Source: Myxococcales bacterium (GTDB lineage: Bacteria; Myxococcota; Polyangia; Fen-1088). From it: a stretch of DNA of 5,562 bases. The translations under genes were made by a program, and so were the position numbers. Of the stretch, positions 1 through 5,562 are shown one piece after another. Where the stretch lies: NCBI GenBank assembly GCA_003159055.1, contig PMLH01000354.1, forward strand, positions 2,494 through 8,055, given 5' to 3'. The notes beneath the pieces are model-generated. The model was not told the origin of the DNA, ran no database searches, and worked only from the letters and a program-made list of their open reading frames with translations. How positions within the stretch are numbered: the stretch's first letter is position 1; each line of letters starts with the position of its first letter.

Positions 1-327
1 TCGCTGGCCGCGGATCGCGTCTTTGGCGACGCGCGCATTCTGCGTATGCCATTTCTTGGGCACACAGTCGGCATCGCGGCCGCGCCTTTCGCGCTGGCCC
101 TGGTCAGCGGTGCCCCGTTGCTCACGGTCTTCGCCGTGCGAATGGGCACTCGCCACTATCGATTCGTCAGCGATCCGCCCGTCACCCTGACTGCCGCCAA
201 CCGTCGCGACCGGCAAGCCGTCATGGAAAAGGCGGCGGCCGGATATTTGCAGCGTCTGGAAGCCATGGTCAGAAGCCACCCTGAACAGTGGCAGAACTTT
301 GGCGGATTCTTCGTCGAGGAGCAATAG
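1..327 (+). CDS. LpxL/HtrB-family lipid acyltransferase, C-terminal part (5' end outside window)
   Basis: The frame is open from base 1 and ends at TAG 325-327, giving 108 visible residues; the true start lies upstream of the window. The visible part resembles the C-terminal third of lysophospholipid/lipid A acyltransferases of the LpxL/HtrB type. It has a 'MPFLGHTVGIAAAPFALAL' stretch followed by 'SGAPLLTVFAVR', matching the family pattern of a small-residue loop, a conserved 'tGAP', and a beta strand ending in Arg. It closes with a helix and 'HPEQWQNFGGFF', like the family's 'HPxxWxNFxxFW' ending. Known members transfer an acyl chain to lipid A or a related lipid at the inner membrane; some relatives act in aryl polyene or ornithine-lipid pathways. 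The catalytic HX4D motif would be upstream and cannot be checked. The Met at 46-48 is internal to the domain and is unlikely to be the start. Family call fairly sure; substrate unknown. Confidence 0.72.
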   Translation, partial: SLAADRVFGDARILRMPFLGHTVGIAAAPFALALVSGAPLLTVFAVRMGTRHYRFVSDPPVTLTAANRRDRQAVMEKAAAGYLQRLEAMVRSHPEQWQNFGGFFVEEQ

Positions 328-334
328 CGCCCGC

Positions 335-1621
335 TCACGGCACGCTGATTTCGCGCACGCTGCCTTTCTTGAAGACCAGCCCCTCGGTGCCCACGTTGTC
401 GCTGCGGAAGTAGACGGTGATGTTGGGCTTGCCGCTCTCGGAGCCGGCGCGCGTCGGGGCTTTGGTGAGTGGCATGGCCGGGTCGATACCGGCCGCGCAC
501 GGCGTGGCGCCGACGCCGAAATCCTTGCCGTAGTCCACGTGCTCGTTGAGCTTGCGCCAGGTGCCACCGTTTTGCCCGTCGGTCTCGTCGATCCACAGCT
601 CTTGCTTGACCCCGCCGTCGGCAAGGTCGTAGACCGCGTGCTTGTAGCCAATCCACTGGTTGGTGGGCAGCGTACCGAGGGTGGTCCAGTACGGCTTGTC
701 CAAGATCGCCGTCGAATCCGTGTGTCGCGTTTCCTTTTCGAAGTCGAGGTGCCCGTCGCAGCGCATGCGTGCGTTGATGCCGCGGGTGTCGCAAAGGTCG
801 ACGGTTTCTTGGCCGGTGGTGCCGTGGTTCGAGCGAGCGAGCGCCGCCATGCCGGCGTACGCCGCCGAGCAGGTGAAGGCCGGGGTGCGCATGAAGTACA
901 TCGTGATCTCGACGTCGCGCCACTGGTCGAGCTTGGCCGGATCGTGGACGTACATGCGCGGCGTCCCGCCCGAGATCCGTAGCGTGCCGGCACCGTCGGT
1001 CTTGTAGGACGCGCTGCCGTGATCTGCGTCGAACCAGGCGTCGTTGGGATCGACGCCCGTGAAGCTACGCGCGGTGCCGCTGTCCCAGGATGAGAACCAC
1101 GCCTTGCCACCGGCCAGCGAAGGATAGAGCAGGGCGATGCCGAAGCGGTCGACACCCGTGGAGGTGCCGGTTCCACCCGTTCCGCCTGACGCTTGAGGAC
1201 TGCCCCCGGTGCTGGCGACGCCACCACTGCCTACCTTTCCGCCGCCCGCCGCGGTCCCCGCGGCCCCACCGCCTGACACCACACCGGCGCCACCGCCGCC
1301 GCTGTTGCCACCACGGCTGCTCGACCCGCCCGTGGCGAAAACGCCGCCGCTGCCCATGATTCCACCGCCGCCGCCCGACCCGCCAGGCGCAAGGCTTCCG
1401 CCACCGCTCGTCGCTCCGCCACTCCCGCGCGTTGTCCCTGTGGTGCTCGTGCCGGCAAGTCCGCCAGATCCGCCATCACCGCCTGTCGCCGTTACGCCGC
1501 CACTCGCGATGCCGCTGTCGCGAGTCACGCCTGACGTGTTCGAGCCGTAAAGGCATGCAATTGGCGACAGCGTCAACAGCGGCACGAACAGGGTCACGGC
1601 GAGGCGAGGCATCGCCCTCAT
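335..1621 (-). CDS. Putative lipoprotein: signal peptide, Gly/Ser/Thr-rich tether, jelly-roll-like C-terminal domain
   Basis: The chosen start is ATG 1621-1619 (428 aa); a second ATG at 1612-1610 is equally possible. Neither has a strong Shine-Dalgarno. The frame stays open further upstream into the preceding gene, but that part does not look like a signal peptide. Residues 1-22 are a short basic segment (MRAMPR) and a hydrophobic core ending 'LSPIAC', so C23 is a candidate lipidated cysteine, although Pro at -3 is a poor lipobox. Residues ~36-156 are a Gly/Ser/Thr-rich tether of the kind common in myxobacterial surface proteins. Residues ~157-428 form a compact domain with many aromatic residues, four cysteines (C251, C277, C288, C375) and a last strand '[20 protein letters not shown]'. 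This style recalls concanavalin A-like/polysaccharide-lyase-type jelly rolls, an inference from pattern only. Probable role: outer-membrane-anchored carbohydrate binding or degradation. It follows the hydrolase-radical SAM gene by 19 bp, so co-transcription is likely, and it converges with the acyltransferase gene across 7 bp. Confidence 0.75.
   Translation of the reverse strand: MRAMPRLAVTLFVPLLTLSPIACLYGSNTSGVTRDSGIASGGVTATGGDGGSGGLAGTSTTGTTRGSGGATSGGGSLAPGGSGGGGGIMGSGGVFATGGSSSRGGNSGGGGAGVVSGGGAAGTAAGGGKVGSGGVASTGGSPQASGGTGGTGTSTGVDRFGIALLYPSLAGGKAWFSSWDSGTARSFTGVDPNDAWFDADHGSASYKTDGAGTLRISGGTPRMYVHDPAKLDQWRDVEITMYFMRTPAFTCSAAYAGMAALARSNHGTTGQETVDLCDTRGINARMRCDGHLDFEKETRHTDSTAILDKPYWTTLGTLPTNQWIGYKHAVYDLADGGVKQELWIDETDGQNGGTWRKLNEHVDYGKDFGVGATPCAAGIDPAMPLTKAPTRAGSESGKPNITVYFRSDNVGTEGLVFKKGSVREISVP
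1154..1516 (-). repeat. Gly/Ser/Thr-rich low-complexity tether inside the lipoprotein gene
   Basis: This stretch encodes residues ~36-156 of the putative lipoprotein. It is dominated by GG, SGG, TGG and GGGG units without a strict period. Codons differ from unit to unit, so it is not a perfect tandem DNA repeat. Such segments hold a globular domain away from the membrane. On the opposite strand the same DNA reads as an artefactual Pro-rich frame. Confidence 0.8.
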
Positions 1622-1640
1622 TGTACCGCGAAAGAGAAGA

Positions 1641-3440
1641 TTAGAACCGAGGGCAGGCCAAGCAGTCGGCGGGGGGGCAATCGCCGAGCATGCGCTTCCG
1701 GTAGTCAACCATGTCGGGACTGTTCCAGCAGGCGGAAAGTGGCTTCTCCAGGATGTTCCCGAGCAAGGCGTGTGGCTGGCAATCGCAGATGCTGAGGTCG
1801 CCGTCGACGCTCACCACGGCGGTTTGCCACGGCGAGGCGCAGTGGGCTCGGCGGCGGCTTCGGCTGGCGATTTGTTCGGCGCGAAAAAGCAGAACGTCGC
1901 GGGCGCCTGCGCGGATGTCCAGCATCTCGAGCCCGTGCACGGACAGCAGCGGTAGTCTCCTGGCGGCGGCCGTCTTCACGGCCTGGCGGATGGACTGGCT
2001 GGCTGCCGGCGATAGCGAGGCGTGGAGGGTCGTGCCTTGATTCGCGATGAAGTTGAGGTCGGAAACCATGACGGCGTCGATGCCAAGATCCGCCGCGAGT
2101 TGGACGATAGGTTGCAGCTGCAACGCAGTTTCCGACGAAAGCGCGGTGAAAATGGAAACCGCGGGTTTGCCAAGCCCAGTGCCATCATGGCGACGTGCGC
2201 GCTGGGCAAGGAACCCCTGGATGTTCTCGACGATTCGCCGCAAGTCGCTTCCGCGGCGCACGCGCGCGGCAACTTCTGGCTCCGCAGCGTCGAGGCTGAA
2301 GGTCATGCTGGCCAAGCCGGCGTCGCACAGGTCGCCCGCGAGCTGGGTGCCCAGCTCCATGCCGTTGCTGACCAGCGCAACGCGGCGACCTTGGCCGCTC
2401 GCGATGCGTACGAAATCGGCAAGCTCGGGGTGGAGCGACGGCTCGCCGAGGCCGACGACCACGATGCGGAAGGCATGGGGCAGTCGTTCCAGGATGCATT
2501 CGAACTGCGCACGGGTCATGTCGCGCGGCTTGGGACAAAGCTGGGCGCGTGCGCAGGCCAAGCAGGCGAGGTTGCAGCGTGTGGTGATTTCGATGTTGGC
2601 GATGCTGGGTTCTGTCGACGCCACCGGCGCTGGTGCAAACGGGCGCTTCCGCAACGCAAGCCCGGCGGGGCTGCCGAGGACGTGCGGCCGCGCGTGCGGC
2701 CATCGCGCAAAGAAACCCGCGGCGTCGGCGAGCCCAGCGTCGGTCGCGTCCGCTTCCGCCTGCGCGGACAGAAGCGCATCCTCGATGGCCCTGCCGACAG
2801 AGTCGACCACCATCGCAATGCTGGCGCTGTCATCGAAGAGCCGGTGCCCGGCGCGCTCGACGCGAAGAAGGCGGGCCGGAGCCCTCAGGCGTCCATCGAG
2901 CCAGCGCGGAGCCTCGCTCGGAAGCACCAAGGCGTCGGCTTCTCCCTGAACTACCAGGACCGGGCTCGGCACGGGTGCGGCGCTTTCCGGACGCCGGGTT
3001 CGTCGATTGACGAGAGATACCAGCGCGGCGACATCGCCGAGTCTGGCCTCGCCGCCAGACGCGAATGCATTCCAGCGCTCGAAATAGCTGCCATCAATCG
3101 CTGGGGGAGCCGCCAGCAGGACCGCCAGGAGCAAGTGGCTACGGTCTATCTTCTTCGCTTCATCGAGCGCTTCCAGAATCAGATTGCCGCCCGTGGAATG
3201 CCCGACGAGAACCAACTCTCGGCCTTGGGCGCGCTGGCGTTCGCTCGCGGCCGCAATGGTCGCCAGAAAGGCTTCGGCCTGAAATGCAACCGGGCCACGT
3301 CGGCCCGCGCCATGGCCCGGCAGGCAAACCCGTTCGATGGCGCCGCTGCCGTATCTCGCGGCCAGCACGTCAGCCAATGGCGTCAGATCCGCGGGCGAGC
3401 CCAGGAAACCGTGCACGAGCACGATGCCCGGCGTGCTCAT
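1641..3440 (-). CDS. Alpha/beta hydrolase fused to a radical SAM/SPASM enzyme
   Basis: This is one uninterrupted 599-aa frame. The N-terminal half (~1-225) is an alpha/beta hydrolase: 'VLVHGFLG' (oxyanion HG at 10-11), 'GHSTGG' with nucleophile S82, 'VVQGEAD' with acid D169, and 'AGH' with H199 complete a Ser-Asp-His triad. After a ~50-residue linker comes a radical SAM domain: C289-x3-C293-x2-C296 ('CNLACLAC') for the 4Fe-4S cluster that cleaves S-adenosylmethionine, then 'GLGEPSLHP' (330-338), the usual GGE-type SAM-contact motif. The end (~534-599) is SPASM-like: C534 'CASPW', '[10 protein letters not shown]' with C552 and C554, 'LGNI', 'CWNSPDM', then C588, C593 and C596, for auxiliary Fe-S. 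The start is ATG 3440-3438, overlapping the TGA of the upstream glycosyltransferase (ATGA), with GGAG eight bases before it. A longer frame exists, but its extra residues lie antisense to nothing useful and have no domain character. SPASM enzymes often modify peptides, but others act on sugars or lipids; the substrate is unknown. Confidence 0.9.
   Translation of the reverse strand: MSTPGIVLVHGFLGSPADLTPLADVLAARYGSGAIERVCLPGHGAGRRGPVAFQAEAFLATIAAASERQRAQGRELVLVGHSTGGNLILEALDEAKKIDRSHLLLAVLLAAPPAIDGSYFERWNAFASGGEARLGDVAALVSLVNRRTRRPESAAPVPSPVLVVQGEADALVLPSEAPRWLDGRLRAPARLLRVERAGHRLFDDSASIAMVVDSVGRAIEDALLSAQAEADATDAGLADAAGFFARWPHARPHVLGSPAGLALRKRPFAPAPVASTEPSIANIEITTRCNLACLACARAQLCPKPRDMTRAQFECILERLPHAFRIVVVGLGEPSLHPELADFVRIASGQGRRVALVSNGMELGTQLAGDLCDAGLASMTFSLDAAEPEVAARVRRGSDLRRIVENIQGFLAQRARRHDGTGLGKPAVSIFTALSSETALQLQPIVQLAADLGIDAVMVSDLNFIANQGTTLHASLSPAASQSIRQAVKTAAARRLPLLSVHGLEMLDIRAGARDVLLFRAEQIASRSRRRAHCASPWQTAVVSVDGDLSICDCQPHALLGNILEKPLSACWNSPDMVDYRKRMLGDCPPADCLACPRF
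3437..3440 (-). other. ATGA stop/start overlap coupling two genes
   Basis: The minus strand reads ATGA here: TGA ends the glycosyltransferase frame and ATG starts the hydrolase-radical SAM gene. This implies translational coupling. Because the glycosyltransferase frame upstream is shifted, ribosomes that begin at its normal start would terminate at 3708-3706, about 270 bases before the overlap, and coupling might be lost. Confidence 0.85.
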
Positions 3441-3448
3441 CCGGCCTG

Positions 3449-3452
3449 CTCC
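3449..3452 (-). promoter_or_regulatory. Shine-Dalgarno GGAG for the hydrolase-radical SAM gene
   Basis: The minus strand has GGAG with eight bases between it and the ATG at 3440. It lies within the last codons of the glycosyltransferase. It supports the internal start over the longer upstream frame. Confidence 0.6.
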
Positions 3453-3858
3453 AGCATGCACGCGAGAGTTTCGACGCCGCGGTACTGGCCCAGCAGTGCC
3501 GCCGCTTGGCTGCGCGAATTTCTGGAAACTTGGCGGGAAAGCGCGGCAGCCAGCTCCTCTGCAAGCAAGTCGGGCGCGCTTTGTGACCACGCCCCCCGTC
3601 CGCCGGCAAGCCCGCCATCAAACACCTTGCCCCGCAGCAGCCGAAAGCCGCACCCCATGCGCTCGACGCAAAGGCCGTTTTGCGCTTGCTCGGGCTGGAA
3701 CGGAATCACGACGATGGGAAGCGCGTGGCGCATGGCCTCGAAGACCAACCCTTGGCCGCCATGACAGACGACCAGCGATGCGCGGTCAAGGATCGTTTCG
3801 GCCGGAAGGAAGTCGAACATGGCCAAATGGGATGGCGAGTGTCGGTCTTCCAAGGCTT

Positions 3859-3862
3859 GGGG
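3859..3862 (-). other. Frameshift site in the glycosyltransferase (CCCC run, one C missing)
   Basis: On the minus strand the codons read AAG AGA GGC CCC AAG CCT and then run out of frame. With five Cs they read AAG AGA GGC CCC CAA GCC TTG GAA and continue into the conserved donor-binding half. The exact base cannot be proved: an indel anywhere in the neighbouring ~30 bases would also restore the frame, but this homopolymer is the simplest site. No X XXY YYZ slippery heptamer is in register here. Confidence 0.65.
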
Positions 3863-4661
3863 CCTCTCTTCCCACCCAAGGCCAACGCGACGGAATAGCC
3901 CGCCTGCGTGAGCGTCTCCACCACTTGTTGCAAGTGCGTGGCCGGGATCGCCCCCGTGCCGAAAGCGACGAACGCTATCGGAAGCTTGAGCGAATCCAGC
4001 AGCCTCGGCTCGACCTTTACTTGTGGCCAGCCCGACCAGCGAACAGGCCCGATGTGCTGATAGCCGGGCCTGGCGTCCAGGGGCTGAAAAGCGGGAAAAT
4101 CCCACAAGAAGGTACGCTCGCCGGTCAGCAGCTGCCAAAGGTCGTCCACCGCCGACAAGCCCAGGGACAAAAGCAGGGGGCGAATCCGATGGGCTCCAGC
4201 CTGGCGGAAGAAGGAGAGGGCGGCGGCTTGCTGCTCGGCGCCCACCTCGTCCGACGCGAAGCCGAGCACGTCCAAGCAGGCGGGCGTCATGCAACCACAG
4301 ATCAGCGAATCGTACCTCACGCGGGTCAAAGCAGCCGACAGCGGGCCGGTAAAACGGAAGACACCGAGTACGCGGTCGGGGCGCAGTCGGCGCAGAAGCT
4401 CAACCTCCGCCCGGATGCAGGCTTCCACCCGTGCGGGCCTGAACCAAGCAAAGCTGGGCGAAGGGCCAGCGTCCGCCTCTTGGATGTCCGGCAGCATCTC
4501 GTACCCACCCACGCCCATGCGGTCCAGGAAACGCGCCCGACCGGCCGAAACCGCTAGTAAGACCTGGTGGCCGCGCGCCACCAGCACCTCCCGCAGAGCC
4601 AAGCACTTCGCGACATGCGAAAGCGTGTTGTTGCAAGGCTCAAGCAGGAATTTCATAGAGG

Positions 4662-4666
4662 CCTCT
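4662..4666 (-). promoter_or_regulatory. Shine-Dalgarno AGAGG for the glycosyltransferase, within a 10-bp palindrome
   Basis: The minus strand has AGAGG five bases before the ATG at 4656. The five intervening bases are CCTCT, so AGAGGCCTCT (4657-4666) is a perfect palindrome abutting the start codon. The site decides the start at 4656 over the Met 14 codons upstream. Confidence 0.6.
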
Positions 4667-4743
4667 ACCGATACCACAGATCGGGCAGGCCCATTCACCG
4701 TCGCAAGAGATTCCCGCCGTGGCGCCTTCGCCCGCTCTTGAAG

Positions 4744-5241
4744 TCAGGACGAAGCGAGCGGCAGATCTGGTTGATCGGAGCGCGCAAAGCGGCTTGCCAT
4801 GACGAGCAAGATCGCGCCCACGGTGATGTAGATGTCCGCGAGGTTGAAGACCGGCCAGTGATGAATGTGGAGGAAGTCGACCACGTAGCCACGGACCAGT
4901 CGGTCGAGGCCATTACCCAGGGCGCCTGCGGAGATCAAGAGCAAGCACAGGCGTGTAATCCGACGGGCATTCCGCCGTAGGCTTAGCAGTAGGAATGCCA
5001 CGCCGGATAGCAATTGCACCGCGGTCAGGGCCGGCGTACGAATGCGCTCGGGCACGCTGCGCAGGAGGCCGAAGCCGGTGTCTGGATTTTCGACGTAGTC
5101 GAGGTCGAAGACACCGCCGACCAAGCTGCGGGGCGGTCGGTGTTCCAGCCCGCCCTTGGCGAAGCTCTTGCAGCCGTGGTCGCAGGCGACCAGCAGCAGG
5201 GCGGCGATCACGATGGCAAGGCGTGTACGAAAAAGTCCCAT
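4744..5241 (-). CDS. lspA: Lipoprotein signal peptidase (signal peptidase II)
   Basis: This 165-aa polytopic inner-membrane aspartic peptidase cleaves the signal peptide of diacylglyceryl-modified prolipoproteins just before the lipidated Cys. Four hydrophobic segments lie near residues 5-20, 70-88, 96-110 and 133-151. The family motifs are present in order: 'CDHGCK' (21-25, counterpart of DxxTK), 'YVENPDTGFGLL' (49-60, counterpart of NxGaaFgll), 'GALGNGLDRLVRGYVVDFLH' (106-125) with catalytic D122, and 'WPVFNLADIYITVG' with catalytic D136. Thr is replaced by Cys in the first motif and the NPGAAF-like stretch is divergent, as seen in some deltaproteobacterial-type LspA. ATG 5241 gives the usual family length; an ATG at 5289 would add 16 unremarkable residues. 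Neither has a clear Shine-Dalgarno. It is 87 bp upstream of the glycosyltransferase on the same strand, and the putative lipoprotein three genes on could be a client. Confidence 0.92.
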   Translation of the reverse strand: MGLFRTRLAIVIAALLLVACDHGCKSFAKGGLEHRPPRSLVGGVFDLDYVENPDTGFGLLRSVPERIRTPALTAVQLLSGVAFLLLSLRRNARRITRLCLLLISAGALGNGLDRLVRGYVVDFLHIHHWPVFNLADIYITVGAILLVMASRFARSDQPDLPLASS

Positions 5242-5359
5242 AGACGACGGAACAGCCGCCGTGGTCAGACTATTCCCGCCCGGCAGCATTCACCCGCCCA
5301 AAGGGACCGTCAGGGAAGCCCGCGGAGCAGCGGAGATTGACAGGCCGAGCTTCTACGGA
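5242..5359. other. Divergent intergenic region upstream of lspA
   Basis: About 118 bases separate the lspA start from the ATG at 5360 on the other strand. A promoter for the minus-strand genes is expected here or within the right-hand frame, but no convincing -35/-10 pair could be assigned. A TTGACA hexamer at 5337-5342 (+) has no acceptable -10 partner. The plus-strand frame of the 5360 ORF remains open back through this region, with a GTG at 5261, so the region may be partly coding. Confidence 0.4.
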
Positions 5360-5562
5360 ATGAAGGGTGGCGGTGCTGGCGGCGGCGGTGGCGGTGGCGG
5401 TTCCTGCCCTCTGCCTCTGCCTCCGCCTCCGCCCCCGCCTCCGCCCCCGCCGCCCCCGCCTCCTTGTCTGGGTTGCCCTGGTGGCGGCGGCGGCGGTGGT
5501 GGTGGTGGTGGTGGCGGTGGTGGCGGTGGTGGGCGCGGCCATGGCCGCGGTGGCTTTGGCGG
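5360..5562 (+). CDS. Putative Gly/Pro-rich low-complexity protein, N-terminal part (3' end outside window)
   Basis: The frame starts at ATG 5360 and stays open for 67 codons to the window edge. It reads MKGGGA, a Gly run to residue 14, SCPLPL, 15 consecutive Pro (21-35), CLGCPG, 18 consecutive Gly (41-58), then RGHGRGGFG. Support for coding: Gly and Pro tracts share one frame, and nearly all variation between repeat units falls on the third codon base (GGT/GGC; CCT/CCG/CCC), so it is synonymous here, whereas on the opposite strand the same variation would change amino acids. Against: no signal peptide or clear Shine-Dalgarno, low complexity, and the end is missing. The start could instead be GTG 5261, as the frame is open upstream. 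The Cys residues flanking the Pro tract (16, 36, 39) are the only non-repetitive landmark. No function is recognised; a structural or surface protein is one possibility. Confidence 0.4.
   Translation, partial: MKGGGAGGGGGGGGSCPLPLPPPPPPPPPPPPPPPCLGCPGGGGGGGGGGGGGGGGGGRGHGRGGFG
5366..5533. repeat. GGN / CCN / GGN triplet-repeat block
   Basis: Three triplet tracts lie in series: GGN (5366-5401, with one GCT), CCN/CTG (5408-5464), and GGN (5480-5533). The last contains pure runs (GGC)4 and (GGT)6, a sign of replication slippage. The central C-rich tract can pair imperfectly with either flanking G-rich tract, and the GG-rich arms could also form two-tier G-quadruplexes; both are inferences. Such sequence is also prone to assembly error. 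Confidence 0.8.

Larger units (their letters stand above)
3437..4656 (-). pseudogene. GT1-like (UGT/MGT-type) glycosyltransferase, broken by a one-base frameshift
   Basis: Two overlapping minus-strand frames are halves of one protein. The first (4656 to a TGA at 3708-3706) holds the N-terminal Rossmann domain: 'MKFLLEPCNNTLSHVAKCLA', then 'LVARGHQVLLAVS', and later 'IAFVAFGTGAIPATHLQQVV', the start of the C-terminal nucleotide-sugar domain. The remainder continues in the -1 frame: 'FDFLPAETILDRASLVVCHG', then 'HGGQGLVFEAMRHALPIVVI' and 'PFQPEQAQN', the GT1 donor-binding signature (HGG...E...P...P...Q). Adding one C to the C-run at 3862-3859 joins them into exactly 406 aa, a normal length for the family. 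The start is ATG 4656, preceded by AGAGG at five bases. Family members move a sugar from a nucleotide donor to a small molecule or lipid; the acceptor is unknown. Conservation of the downstream half suggests a recent mutation or a sequencing error rather than old decay. Confidence 0.82.

Noticed and set aside
320..345. Bidirectional terminator between the convergent genes
   Set aside because: No stem-loop with a T-run is visible in or around the 7-bp gap.
156..923. Minus-strand frame of 255 codons rich in Arg and His
   Set aside because: It overlaps the lipoprotein gene in another frame and the acyltransferase end; composition is that of a shadow frame.
1209..1550. Plus-strand Pro-rich frame that looks like an extensin-type protein
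   Set aside because: It is the reverse complement of the Gly/Ser/Thr tether of the lipoprotein gene, which has a signal peptide and a folded domain in its own frame.
1622..1640. RiPP precursor or small gene between the radical SAM gene and the lipoprotein gene
   Set aside because: Only 19 bases are available and no small frame with a leader-like sequence is found there or in the 87-bp gap after lspA.
3441..3590. 50-residue N-terminal extension of the hydrolase-radical SAM protein
   Set aside because: The ATGA overlap, GGAG spacing and the start of hydrolase strand 1 right after Met at 3440 all favour the shorter form; the extension lies in the 3' end of the glycosyltransferase.
2022..3764. 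Long plus-strand open frame (580 codons) opposite the hydrolase-radical SAM gene
   Set aside because: It is antisense to a gene with clear catalytic motifs; its own translation is Arg/Ala/Gly-rich with no domain, as expected of a shadow frame in high-GC DNA.
3850..3885. Programmed -1 ribosomal frameshift joining the two glycosyltransferase frames
   Set aside because: The shift direction fits -1, but no X XXY YYZ heptamer is in register and this family does not use recoding; an indel is simpler.
3337..4557. Plus-strand open frame of 406 codons opposite the glycosyltransferase
   Set aside because: It has no recognisable motifs and is antisense to the glycosyltransferase halves; its matching length is coincidence.
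5337..5342. TTGACA as a -35 box for the right-hand plus-strand frame
   Set aside because: The 17-bp spacing places the -10 on ATGAAG, which is a poor match and is the proposed start codon itself.
5270..5542. Minus-strand Thr/Ala/Arg-rich frame through the triplet-repeat block
   Set aside because: Repeat-unit variation falls on the first codon position on this strand and changes amino acids; the plus-strand reading explains it better, and this frame runs into the lspA upstream region.

Overview
This is a high-GC window whose gene content and style suggest a myxobacterium-like member of the former Deltaproteobacteria (Myxococcota), either an isolate draft or a metagenomic contig. The reasons are the strong G/C bias at wobble positions, a Gly/Ser/Thr-rich linker behind the signal peptide of a secreted protein, and a divergent LspA. 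The taxonomic call is an inference; no rRNA or marker gene is present.

Layout. The left edge (1-327, + strand) is the C-terminal end of an LpxL/HtrB-type lipid acyltransferase. It converges, 7 bp away, on a minus-strand series that fills most of the window. In transcription order (right to left) this series is: lspA (5241-4744, signal peptidase II); an 87-bp gap; a GT1-like glycosyltransferase (4656-3437) broken by a one-base frameshift at a C-run; a 599-aa fusion of an alpha/beta hydrolase with a radical SAM/SPASM enzyme (3440-1641), coupled to the glycosyltransferase by an ATGA overlap; and, 19 bp further on, a putative lipoprotein with a ~120-residue Gly-rich tether and a jelly-roll-like C-terminal domain (1621-335). 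Divergent from lspA, across about 118 bp, a plus-strand frame begins at 5360 and runs off the right edge. It would encode an extreme Gly/Pro low-complexity polypeptide.

How the genes may work together. Four of the calls point at the cell envelope: a lipid acyltransferase, a prolipoprotein peptidase, a sugar transferase and a tethered surface protein. The translationally coupled glycosyltransferase and hydrolase-radical SAM fusion are the best candidates for a joint pathway, such as modification of a glycolipid, a peptide or another secondary metabolite. The substrate cannot be read from the sequence. The most unusual items are the hydrolase-radical SAM/SPASM fusion, the precisely localisable frameshift in its partner gene, and the poly-Gly/poly-Pro frame at the right edge.
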